DNA from: Bacteroidales bacterium | GTDB taxonomy: Bacteria > Bacteroidota > Bacteroidia > Bacteroidales > UBA3663 | NCBI GenBank assembly: GCA_004557315.1 | Contig: SFEH01000004.1 | Span: forward strand, 1-55,413 | Reading direction: 5' to 3' | DNA length: 55,413 nt | Part shown: piece after piece, positions 33,631 to 40,929 of the stretch | How positions within the stretch are numbered: position 1 is the first letter of the stretch | Layout: each line of letters starts with the position of its first letter | Notes under the pieces: generated by a model | Told to the model about the DNA's origin: nothing | Seen by the model: only the letters and a program-made list of their open reading frames with translations | Database searches by the model: none | Program-made: the position numbers and the translations under genes

Positions 33631-34623
33631 TTAAGGCACTTCCACCTTATTGAGAATCTCTGCTATTACCTCTTCTGCTGTAAGGTTGTTGGCCTCTGCC
33701 TCGTATGACAGGCCGATGCGATGACGCATCACGTCAGGACAGATGGCACGCACATCCTCAGGAATCACATATCCGCGATGCTTCAGGAAGGCGTAAGCTC
33801 GTGCTGCAAGAGCGAGGTTGATTGACGCACGAGGCGATGCTCCATACTGCACCATGTCCTTCATGTCCTCAAGTCCGTAGGTCTCAGGATAACGTGTCGC
33901 AAAGACAATGTCGATGATGTACTTCTGAATCTTCTCATCGATATATACCTGCTTCACCACCTTGCGTGCATCGACGATCTCTTCTGGCTTGAGCACAGGA
34001 GTGACATCGCTCTTGAAACCGCGGAGGTGGTTTGCAACGATCTGCATCTCTTCGTCCTTCTTCGGATAGTCAATCTTGACCTTTAGCATGAATCGGTCAC
34101 ACTGGGCCTCAGGAAGCGGATATGTTCCCTCCTGCTCAATAGGGTTCTGTGTCGCCATCACGAGGAATGGGTTGTCGAGCTTGAATGTCTCGCTGCCGAT
34201 GGTCACCTGACGTTCCTGCATTGCTTCGAGAAGAGCCGACTGCACCTTGGCAGGGGCACGGTTGATTTCGTCGGCAAGCACGAAGTTGGCAAAGATAGGA
34301 CCCTTCTTCACCGAGAACTGCTCCGATTTCTGCGAATAGACCATCGTACCGATCACATCGGCAGGCAGAAGGTCAGGCGTAAACTGAATACGACTATATT
34401 TGGCATCTATCAACTGTGCAAGGGTCTTGATGGCAAGTGTCTTGGCAAGACCAGGCACACCTTCGAGAAGAATATGTCCGTCGGCAAGCAGACCGATGAA
34501 GAGCGACTCCACCAAATGTTTCTGTCCGACGATAATCTGATCCATTCCCTGATTGAGGATGTTGACAAATGAACTCTTGCTTTCAATAAGCTCATTGAGT
34601 TCGCGAATATCTACTCTTTCCAT
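33631..34623 (-). CDS. moxR: MoxR-family AAA+ ATPase
   Basis: A 330-aa AAA+ protein with Walker A GVPGLAKT (55-62), Walker B FVLADEINRAPAKVQSALLEAM and the sensor segment MATQNPIEQEGTYPLPEAQ. MoxR proteins act as chaperones that activate VWA proteins by metal insertion or remodelling, here likely BatA/BatB. First gene of the eight-gene leftward moxR-DUF58-(BatD-like)-batABCDE operon. Confidence 0.95.
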   Translation of the reverse strand: MERVDIRELNELIESKSSFVNILNQGMDQIIVGQKHLVESLFIGLLADGHILLEGVPGLAKTLAIKTLAQLIDAKYSRIQFTPDLLPADVIGTMVYSQKSEQFSVKKGPIFANFVLADEINRAPAKVQSALLEAMQERQVTIGSETFKLDNPFLVMATQNPIEQEGTYPLPEAQCDRFMLKVKIDYPKKDEEMQIVANHLRGFKSDVTPVLKPEEIVDARKVVKQVYIDEKIQKYIIDIVFATRYPETYGLEDMKDMVQYGASPRASINLALAARAYAFLKHRGYVIPEDVRAICPDVMRHRIGLSYEAEANNLTAEEVIAEILNKVEVP

Positions 34624-34652
34624 ATTTTAGATTTTATGTTGTTTTCAGAGTG

Positions 34653-34684
34653 CAAAATTAACAAATTAAGTAAATTCAGACAAT
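34653..34684 (-). promoter_or_regulatory. Promoter of the moxR-bat operon
   Basis: Read leftward: ATTG (34684-34681), 20 bases, TAATTTTG (34660-34653). Perfect -7 and one mismatch in -33. Transcription would start about 23 bases before the moxR ATG. Confidence 0.5.
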
Positions 34685-34742
34685 AGTTTAACATATAAAA
34701 ATACTAAACTAACTCTTAAAAAATACTAATATCAGTCGGGAA

Positions 34743-35660
34743 TTAATGGATTTTGTTAATATCGAACGGTGTTGGCTGATAGACATAATAGTTGAGCCAG
34801 TTGGCAAAGAACAGATTTGCGGTGCTTCGCCACCTTACGATAACTTCCTGTTCAGGGTCGTTGTCCTTGTAATAATTGACCGGCGGTTCGATGGGGAGTC
34901 CCTTTGCGACATCGCGTCGGTATTCGGTATCAAGGGTGTCGGGCGCATACTCCGAATGGCCTGTCACAAAGATCTCGCGACCCTCGCGTGCCATCACCAT
35001 ATACACTCCGCTCTCCCAGCTCTCGGCCATGATCTTGAGTTCCTTTACCTTCTCAATATCCTCGGCACGCACTTCGCTGTGGCGGCTCTGAGGCATGTAG
35101 AAGACATCGTCGAAGCCACGGAAGATAGGTGCTTTCGGATCAAGGCTATGATGCTTGAACACACCGAACATCTTCTTCGGCAGCTGATACTTCGGAATGC
35201 CATAGAAATGATAGAGTGCTGCCTGGGCTGCCCAGCATATATACATTGTCGAGGTGACATGTGTCCTTGCCCAGTCGAAGATGGTCTGGATCCACGGCCA
35301 ATAAGTCACATCCTCAAAGGCAAGATGCTCGAGTGGTGCTCCTGTTATGATCATTCCGTCGAACTTCTGGTCCCGCAGATGTTCGAACGAGGTGTAAAAC
35401 TGCTCCATGTGAGCCGAAGATGTATTCTTCGATTCATGACCAGGAACCTTCATAAACGTGATGTCGAGCTGCAATGGAGTGTTTGACAAAAGTCTTATCA
35501 GGTCAATCTCCGTACGCTCCTTGATAGGCATTAGATTAAGAATGGCAATTCGCAATGGACGAATATCCTGCGAGTTCGCACGGTCATCGTCCATCACGAA
35601 AATATTCTCCTCTTTCAATGCTTCAATAGCGGGAAGATTGTTGGGTAGTTTTAGTGGCAT
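34743..35660 (-). CDS. metA: Homoserine O-acyltransferase, predicted acetyl-CoA type
   Basis: A 305-aa full-length MetA-family enzyme that acylates homoserine in methionine synthesis. Catalytic Cys142 (YICWAAQA), His235 and Glu237 (VTGHSEY) fall at the same numbers as in characterised homologues. Residue 111 is Glu (ITGAPLEHLAFEDV). In this family Glu111 is reported to select acetyl-CoA and Gly111 succinyl-CoA, so O-acetylhomoserine is the predicted product despite the metA name. No SAM riboswitch fits in the 49 bases upstream. It is preceded by the coiled-coil lipoprotein gene. Confidence 0.92.
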   Translation of the reverse strand: MPLKLPNNLPAIEALKEENIFVMDDDRANSQDIRPLRIAILNLMPIKERTEIDLIRLLSNTPLQLDITFMKVPGHESKNTSSAHMEQFYTSFEHLRDQKFDGMIITGAPLEHLAFEDVTYWPWIQTIFDWARTHVTSTMYICWAAQAALYHFYGIPKYQLPKKMFGVFKHHSLDPKAPIFRGFDDVFYMPQSRHSEVRAEDIEKVKELKIMAESWESGVYMVMAREGREIFVTGHSEYAPDTLDTEYRRDVAKGLPIEPPVNYYKDNDPEQEVIVRWRSTANLFFANWLNYYVYQPTPFDINKIH

Positions 35661-35709
35661 TATGCTACTTAGGTTATTTGTTTGCTGTTTAGATATTGAA
35701 TTGCTATTT

Positions 35710-36579
35710 TCAGATCTTGATCACAAGGAATTTTGACTGGCTCCAGAAAGCCGCCTGATCCTTGATGACCAATGTAAGATTCTTATCCAGTCCCTTCACA
35801 ATCTCATAAGATGATTCTGGAGCCGACGACAAGATCTTTGCATCCTTGCTGTTGAGAGGGATCTCTGTCACCTCACGGATGTCGATCTTGTTGAATGCCG
35901 ATACATCGAATGTTCCACGTCCAAGACGAGCCTTTGAGAATATGCCACCCTCGATGAGTCCGAGCTCCTTGAGCTTCGACTTTGTGGCAATGATGTAATA
36001 GCCTTCGTTGAGCATCTGATCCTGCACATTGATTACCTCCTGCTTTGCCTCATTGTCCTTCACTTTCTCCTCAAGAGTCTGCTGTGTCTCTGTGAGGTCG
36101 GAAGTGAGCGATTCGATCTTTTTCGACTGCTGATCTACCACCTCCTCATAAGAAGTGATCTTGGCAGTAAAGTTCTTAATATCCTCCTGCAGGCGTGTAA
36201 TTGTCTTGTTGAGTTCCTTGTTCTTGCCAAGCACCGATGAGTATTTCTTCTGGAGAGCATCGAGCTCACTCTGCTTCTGGTTGATGTTATCCTGGACTCT
36301 CTGCAACTGCTCCATCAGACGCTGGCGCTGTTTCAGCAGACTCTTGTCATCATTGCCCAATGATATCTCGCCATTGATCTCATCGAGCTTGGCAGAGATA
36401 GAATACATTGTGTTTGAGAGTTCGGCAATCTCATTCGACTGCTGAAGAGCAACCGTGAGCAACGAGTCGTTGGAGTTTACCGCCTGGTCGTACTTCTCGC
36501 CCGATACCATGCGGCAGCTTGTCAGACACATCATAAACACAAAAAACAAAGCAACTGAAAATAAAGCTGACTTTTTCAT
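35710..36579 (-). CDS. Coiled-coil lipoprotein of unknown function
   Basis: A 289-aa protein with a lipobox (MMCLTSC, lipidated Cys22), a long coiled coil (about 60-180, repeated LxxLQ/KIxxL heptads) and a beta-rich C-terminal domain (about 195-289: YYIIATKSKLKELGLIEGGIF...FDVSAFNKIDIREVTEIPL). Such proteins are common in Bacteroidales outer membranes but have no assigned role. The ATG at 36579 gives a proper lipoprotein signal. It lies between rsmI and metA, same direction. Confidence 0.75.
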   Translation of the reverse strand: MKKSALFSVALFFVFMMCLTSCRMVSGEKYDQAVNSNDSLLTVALQQSNEIAELSNTMYSISAKLDEINGEISLGNDDKSLLKQRQRLMEQLQRVQDNINQKQSELDALQKKYSSVLGKNKELNKTITRLQEDIKNFTAKITSYEEVVDQQSKKIESLTSDLTETQQTLEEKVKDNEAKQEVINVQDQMLNEGYYIIATKSKLKELGLIEGGIFSKARLGRGTFDVSAFNKIDIREVTEIPLNSKDAKILSSAPESSYEIVKGLDKNLTLVIKDQAAFWSQSKFLVIKI

Positions 36580-36611
36580 AACACAATATTTTAAATTAGT
36601 TAATGTCTTTA

Positions 36612-37364
36612 TCAATCGTCGGTGTTGTCATCACCGTCATCATCGGTTCCGCCAATGACTCTCTTGTACTTGTTCCCTTTCACCTTCTTCTCTTCCTCGG
36701 GCTTGCCTCCCACCACGAGCACTATCTCGCCCTTTGGCTCAGTCTCGGTGAAATGCGCCACGAGTTCCCCGATCGTTCCATGCACAGTCTCGGCATGCAC
36801 CTTAGAGATCTCGCGCGACACAGCCGCAGGCCTGTCCATCCCGAAGAAAGTGCCTATCTGCTGAAGCGTCTTGAGCAGACGGTAAGGCGACTCGTAGAAG
36901 ATGATGGTGCGCGGTTCTGTTGCCAGCGTCCTGAGTCTCGTCTCTCGTCCTTTCTTTTGAGGCAGGAATCCCTCGAAACAGAATTTCTCGTTGGGCAGTC
37001 CGCTCTGAACCAAGGCTGGCACGAAAGCAGTAGCTCCAGGCAGACACTCCACCTCGATGCCTCGCTTCACACATTCGCGCACAAGCATGAAACCCGGGTC
37101 GCTGATTCCAGGAGTACCTGCATCGCTTATCAATGCCACGGTCAGCCCTCCTGCAATGCGCTCTGCCATAGCCTCGCATGTCTGATGCTCGTTCCACTTA
37201 TGATGACTCTGCATAGGTGCCTTGATGTCAAAGTGATTGAGCAGGACGCTGCTCGTCCTCGTGTCTTCAGCAAGCACGAGGTCAGCTTCCTTCAATACTC
37301 TGATGGCACGGAAAGTCATATCTTCGAGATTACCCACAGGAGTCGGAACAACAAATAGTTTCAT
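36612..37364 (-). CDS. rsmI: 16S rRNA 2'-O-ribose C1402 methyltransferase RsmI
   Basis: A 250-aa tetrapyrrole-methylase-fold enzyme that 2'-O-methylates C1402 in 16S rRNA. The family signatures are VVPTPVGNLEDMTFRAIRVL, ADLVLAEDTRTS, LISDAGTPGISDPG and FYESPYRL. The last 15 or so residues are an acidic Asp-rich extension (GGTDDDGDDNTDD), commonly variable. A -7-like TATCTTTG is present upstream at 37391-37398. Confidence 0.95.
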   Translation of the reverse strand: MKLFVVPTPVGNLEDMTFRAIRVLKEADLVLAEDTRTSSVLLNHFDIKAPMQSHHKWNEHQTCEAMAERIAGGLTVALISDAGTPGISDPGFMLVRECVKRGIEVECLPGATAFVPALVQSGLPNEKFCFEGFLPQKKGRETRLRTLATEPRTIIFYESPYRLLKTLQQIGTFFGMDRPAAVSREISKVHAETVHGTIGELVAHFTETEPKGEIVLVVGGKPEEEKKVKGNKYKRVIGGTDDDGDDNTDD

Positions 37365-37390
37365 ACTTAAATATGTAATATTTACTCGTG

Positions 37391-37398
37391 CAAAGATA
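37391..37398 (-). promoter_or_regulatory. Predicted -7 element before rsmI
   Basis: On the minus strand TATCTTTG (37398-37391) matches TAnnTTTG, 26 bases before the rsmI start. No -33 TTTG at correct spacing, so confidence is limited. Confidence 0.35.
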
Positions 37399-37429
37399 AG
37401 GAAAAAAACAATAACTTGAATAAAATCTG

Positions 37430-38860
37430 TTATGGAATAAGCAAAAGCAGCATCTTTTCAATGTTTTTGCGAACTGCTGACGACACACAACCATGGTTAT
37501 TTACGATAATCGACACAGCATAAGTCTTTCCGTCGCTACCATCTATATAGCCCGAATAGGCAATCACAGCCTTTGTCGTGCCTGTCTTCAATCGTGCTTT
37601 TCCTTCCAGTCGCGTGTCTTTCAGGAAGGAATAGACGGTGCCTGTCTTGCCTGCCACTGGCAGAGAGCCGACAAAAGCTTCGTTGTCTTTCATCTTCCTG
37701 AGCAATTCGACTATGAGATGTGCCGTCACACGGTCGGCTGGAGCCAATCCGCATCCGTCGTGCATCCTCATGCCCTCTGTATCTATGCCCATAGTCAGCA
37801 ACAGTTCCTTGACCTTGACAATGCCTGCCGTCTCTGTGCCGTCGCCATATTCGAGTGCAATCAGGCGAAGCAGCATCTCGGCAAAGAGATTCACGCTGAA
37901 TACGTTAGTCTGTTTCGCAATGAACGACAGCGGTTCGCTCTTGTGGGTATAGACAAGTCGCGCCTGCCCATAGTCGATGTTCTCGCCTCTTCCTGCCGAA
38001 ACTGCCTTGCCCTTGACGCTGATACCCGATGCCGCCAACGCAGCCCTTACTCTCGAAGCTGCAAACTGTGCAGGATCGGGCACGTCGCCCTTGACCCTGA
38101 ACTGCGGCTTCTTTTGCGGAACGGCACCAAGCAATGTCCTCACGTTCTGATAAGGTGCTCCAAACACGTATGCGCTGTCAAAGGCATAGTCGGTTGACAT
38201 CAGCTGATTGTCGATGGTCAATCCGTCAACCGCAGGCTCGATCTTCACGACCGATGGCTGTTGTCCGCGTCGCGAGGTGTTGAGCACAATCTCATACATG
38301 TTGTCGCCATAGTTGAGTCCAGAGATTGATGGTGCATAGTGATTGCCCATATCCTCCCACGTCCATTCACTCGGCACGGGATTCTGCTTCAGTATTGTTC
38401 CATCGCCAATGATGTTGCCCTCGACGATGCGAATGCCCGCCTTCCTCAAAGCCGATGCCACAGCGTTAGCAAACGATTCACGAGGGTACAGACTTCTTGA
38501 CGACGCCAGCAATGCGTTGCCATAGCCACGGACCACTACATCGCCCTTGAGCACTCCATCGCTCACCTCTCCCCTCACATACACCTCAGTAGGCACGGTC
38601 GCCTTGGGGTCGAGCAGCGACAGGGCCGATGCTGTGGTCACAAGCTTCATGACCGATGCGGGCTGCACCGATCGCTCATTGTCATAGAGATACAAGGGCT
38701 GCGCATCGGCCGACAGCTCAGTAATCTCAAGAGCCACCGTCGCATGACGCATCCCTTTCGATTCAAGCCACTCGTCAAACTGTTGTGGCATTTTACGCAA
38801 TTGTGCATTGCACACGAACGAGATCATGAACAATGCACAACAAGAAAAATTTCGAAACAT
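37430..38860 (-). CDS. dacB: PBP4-type D-alanyl-D-alanine carboxypeptidase
   Basis: A 476-aa periplasmic class C penicillin-binding protein that trims or cleaves peptidoglycan cross-links. It has a signal peptide (1-19), the SxxK motif Ser69-Val-Met-Lys72 (QPASVMKLVTTAS), the SxN motif in FSVNLFAEMLLR, and the KTG motif at 425-427 in KARLKTGTTKAVIAYSGYI. A second KTGT at 405 (VAGKTGTVYSF) lies where relatives read non-KTG sequence and is probably coincidental. The ATG at 38860 is chosen over an upstream TTG at 38878. Confidence 0.92.
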   Translation of the reverse strand: MFRNFSCCALFMISFVCNAQLRKMPQQFDEWLESKGMRHATVALEITELSADAQPLYLYDNERSVQPASVMKLVTTASALSLLDPKATVPTEVYVRGEVSDGVLKGDVVVRGYGNALLASSRSLYPRESFANAVASALRKAGIRIVEGNIIGDGTILKQNPVPSEWTWEDMGNHYAPSISGLNYGDNMYEIVLNTSRRGQQPSVVKIEPAVDGLTIDNQLMSTDYAFDSAYVFGAPYQNVRTLLGAVPQKKPQFRVKGDVPDPAQFAASRVRAALAASGISVKGKAVSAGRGENIDYGQARLVYTHKSEPLSFIAKQTNVFSVNLFAEMLLRLIALEYGDGTETAGIVKVKELLLTMGIDTEGMRMHDGCGLAPADRVTAHLIVELLRKMKDNEAFVGSLPVAGKTGTVYSFLKDTRLEGKARLKTGTTKAVIAYSGYIDGSDGKTYAVSIIVNNHGCVSSAVRKNIEKMLLLLIP

Positions 38861-38892
38861 AGATTGAATGCTTAACAAAAGATGGTGAAGAC

Positions 38893-39654
38893 TCAGCGCT
38901 TTCTGATCATCGTAAGGCTATCGACAAATGCTACGTCATCCTTGACCGAAAGACTGTCTTTCAGCAGAGCCACTGATGCCACGATCGAATTGAATGCCGC
39001 TGTAGTGTCGGTGCGCAAAGCAATATCGAAACAAGTGTCAGTCCGCACCACCACCGTACTACAGTTTTCAATACCAATCGCCTTCTCATATCCGATCGCA
39101 AGCGTTGCCACAAGATAGTGCGACACAGGAACGTGGGGCACGTTGACATGCCAGATGAGCGAATCTCCCTTTACGAAGTTCGAATCGTTGGGAATCTCCC
39201 AAAACCTGAAAGCCAAGAGTCGGTTCTCGTCCATCACCAGATGCTTATCGACCGTCCACAGGTCAACCGAATCGCCCTGCTGACTCACGTCAAACATACT
39301 GCCTCTAGCCATGTCGGCATTGGTCCAATAGTCAATTTCCTCGATGATATTCTTCTGGACCTTGTTATAGACCTTGACAAGATACTTCAGGTTCTGGCCA
39401 TACCACACCAGCGAACTGTCGTATTGTGCGCGTGTCACGTTATGCTTCACTAGCACAGCCGCGATGATTGCCTTCTTGTAATCCTCGTTGTTCGAGAAGG
39501 TCTTGTTGTCTTGTTGGACCTCAAGCAGTCCTTCCGAACGATGCACATCGGTCAGCAGACTCACCATAGCCTCTTCGTCGAGCACATAGTCAGGACGCGA
39601 GATGCATGATGTGACCAGCCACAATGCAGCAAGAATATATGGAATCAGCTTCAT
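38893..39654 (-). CDS. DUF4296 lipoprotein
   Basis: A 253-aa protein with a lipobox (WLVTSC) and the DUF4296 helical domain (about 25-115: LDEEAMVSLLTDVHRSEGLL...KHNVTRAQYDSSLVWYGQNL...YNKVQKNI). The C-terminal half is beta-rich and less conserved. DUF4296 genes typically stand beside lspA in Bacteroidales, as here. Function unknown. I prefer the ATG at 39654 to the GTG at 39660. Confidence 0.82.
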   Translation of the reverse strand: MKLIPYILAALWLVTSCISRPDYVLDEEAMVSLLTDVHRSEGLLEVQQDNKTFSNNEDYKKAIIAAVLVKHNVTRAQYDSSLVWYGQNLKYLVKVYNKVQKNIIEEIDYWTNADMARGSMFDVSQQGDSVDLWTVDKHLVMDENRLLAFRFWEIPNDSNFVKGDSLIWHVNVPHVPVSHYLVATLAIGYEKAIGIENCSTVVVRTDTCFDIALRTDTTAAFNSIVASVALLKDSLSVKDDVAFVDSLTMIRKR

Positions 39655-39690
39655 TTTCACGTTATGCGCAATTTCTTTTTCTCAAGATCC

Positions 39691-40395
39691 TTATTTTTCA
39701 GTTATCTTTTCCTCTTCCTCGCCGTTGTTCATCAACGACATGAAAGTCTTCGGATAGCACACGAGCATCAGGAACACTCCGACCGAAATGGCTGCGTCGG
39801 CGAAGTTGAAGACAGGACTGAAGAAGACAAACTCCCTGTCGCATGTCGGAGCCCACGATGGCCATGTGAAACTCAACCAGCTCCAGTCGATCACCTCGCG
39901 GGTGTGAGGGAACCACTCTGGCCAGCTGAAATGGAACAGCGGGAAGTAGAACATATCGACCACCAAGCCTCTGAACCATTCGCCATAGCCCATTAGCCCA
40001 TTGGCAGGGTCTGCCCATTGTGCCACCTGACCGTGGCTGTCGGTAAAGAGCCTGCCATAGAAGATACAGTCGAAGATGTTGCCCATGGCTCCTGCTATGA
40101 TCATCGACATGACAATCGTAAAGCCCATGGAAACCATGTCTTTCCTGATGAATTTTGCAAGGATATAAGTAAAAAATGCCACCGCTATTATCCTGAACGA
40201 CGTAAGTAGGAACTTATCGAAAAGCTCTACACCAAAAGCCATGCCGTTGTTCTCGGTGAAAGCCAGATAGAACCAGGAGGTCACTTCATAACTCTCATGG
40301 AGATAGAAATGGGTTTTGATGTAGATCTTTATTATCTGGTCGATGACCAGAATCGTCAAAATAATAGCAAGAGCAATGATGCCTTTCTTCTTCAT
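39691..40395 (-). CDS. lspA: Lipoprotein signal peptidase (SPase II) with enlarged periplasmic insert
   Basis: A 234-aa inner-membrane aspartyl protease that cleaves prolipoprotein signal peptides. Catalytic Asp147 (GLVVDMFYF) and Asp200 (FNFADAAISVG) are present, as are the conserved TENNGMAFG and MIIAGAMGNIFD segments. The distance between the two Asp is 53 residues, versus about 20 in the E. coli enzyme, because of a Trp/Pro-rich insert (about 152-190). Conserved gene order DksA-like/lspA/DUF4296. Four bases separate it from the DksA-like gene. Confidence 0.94.
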   Translation of the reverse strand: MKKKGIIALAIILTILVIDQIIKIYIKTHFYLHESYEVTSWFYLAFTENNGMAFGVELFDKFLLTSFRIIAVAFFTYILAKFIRKDMVSMGFTIVMSMIIAGAMGNIFDCIFYGRLFTDSHGQVAQWADPANGLMGYGEWFRGLVVDMFYFPLFHFSWPEWFPHTREVIDWSWLSFTWPSWAPTCDREFVFFSPVFNFADAAISVGVFLMLVCYPKTFMSLMNNGEEEEKITEK

Positions 40396-40398
40396 TGA

Positions 40399-40785
40399 TT
40401 AGCGACGCGTTGATCGGTTCTCTTTAGCCTCTATCGAAAGAGTAGCATGAGGAACTGCACGGAGACGCTCTTTTGGAATAAGCTTGCCGGTAACACGACA
40501 GATACCATAAGTCTTATTCTCGATTCTTACGAGAGCACCCTGAAGACCTTTGATGAATTTCTCAAGTCTCGATGCCCTCAAACCGAGCTCTTCGCGGTTC
40601 AGAGTATCAGCTCCATCCTCCATGTTCTTGAACACAGGGGCTGTGTCGCGATCAGAGTTATCACCATTGCGGAGTTGTTTGCGCAAATCCTGATATTCAG
40701 CATTTGCCGTCTTCAGCTTTTCTTCAACCAAAGCCTTGAACTCCTCTAATTCTTCATCCGAGTATCTAAGTTTCTCTTCTACCAT
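40399..40785 (-). CDS. TraR/DksA-family protein with degenerate zinc finger
   Basis: A 128-aa protein with the coiled-coil N-terminal half (about 1-80) and a C-terminal segment YGICRVTGKLIPKERLRAVPHATLSIE that aligns with the DksA zinc finger. Only the first Cys of the usual four remains. DksA binds in the RNA polymerase secondary channel with ppGpp. Cys-poor DksA-like proteins are known, so loss of zinc need not mean loss of function. It lies after ileS and before lspA. Confidence 0.85.
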   Translation of the reverse strand: MVEEKLRYSDEELEEFKALVEEKLKTANAEYQDLRKQLRNGDNSDRDTAPVFKNMEDGADTLNREELGLRASRLEKFIKGLQGALVRIENKTYGICRVTGKLIPKERLRAVPHATLSIEAKENRSTRR

Positions 40786-40853
40786 TTTTCTAAAGGTATT
40801 AGTAGTTAATATATAAAGTTAAAAAAGTAATCAATTGTATATTCATGATTGCC

Positions 40854-40923
40854 AATCATCAATCAGTAATCAGTAATCAGTAATCAGTAATCAATGATCA
40901 GCAATCAATGATCAGCAATCATT
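40854..40923. repeat. AATCAGT heptanucleotide tandem repeat (10 units)
   Basis: Ten 7-base units in register: AATCATC, four AATCAGT, AATCAAT, GATCAGC, AATCAAT, GATCAGC, AATCATT. It occupies the spacer between ileS and the DksA-like gene, ending 7 bases from the ileS stop. The unit is the same as at 28924-28951 (phase-shifted TAATCAG/TAATCAA). Confidence 0.85.
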
Positions 40924-40929
40924 CATCTT

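Noticed and set aside
35661..35709. SAM riboswitch before metA
   Set aside because: Only 49 bases lie between the lipoprotein stop and metA, too short for the aptamer, and no conserved kink-turn pattern is seen.
40854..40923. Possible CRISPR array
   Set aside because: The repeat unit is 7 bases with no spacers and no cas genes nearby; it is a simple tandem repeat.
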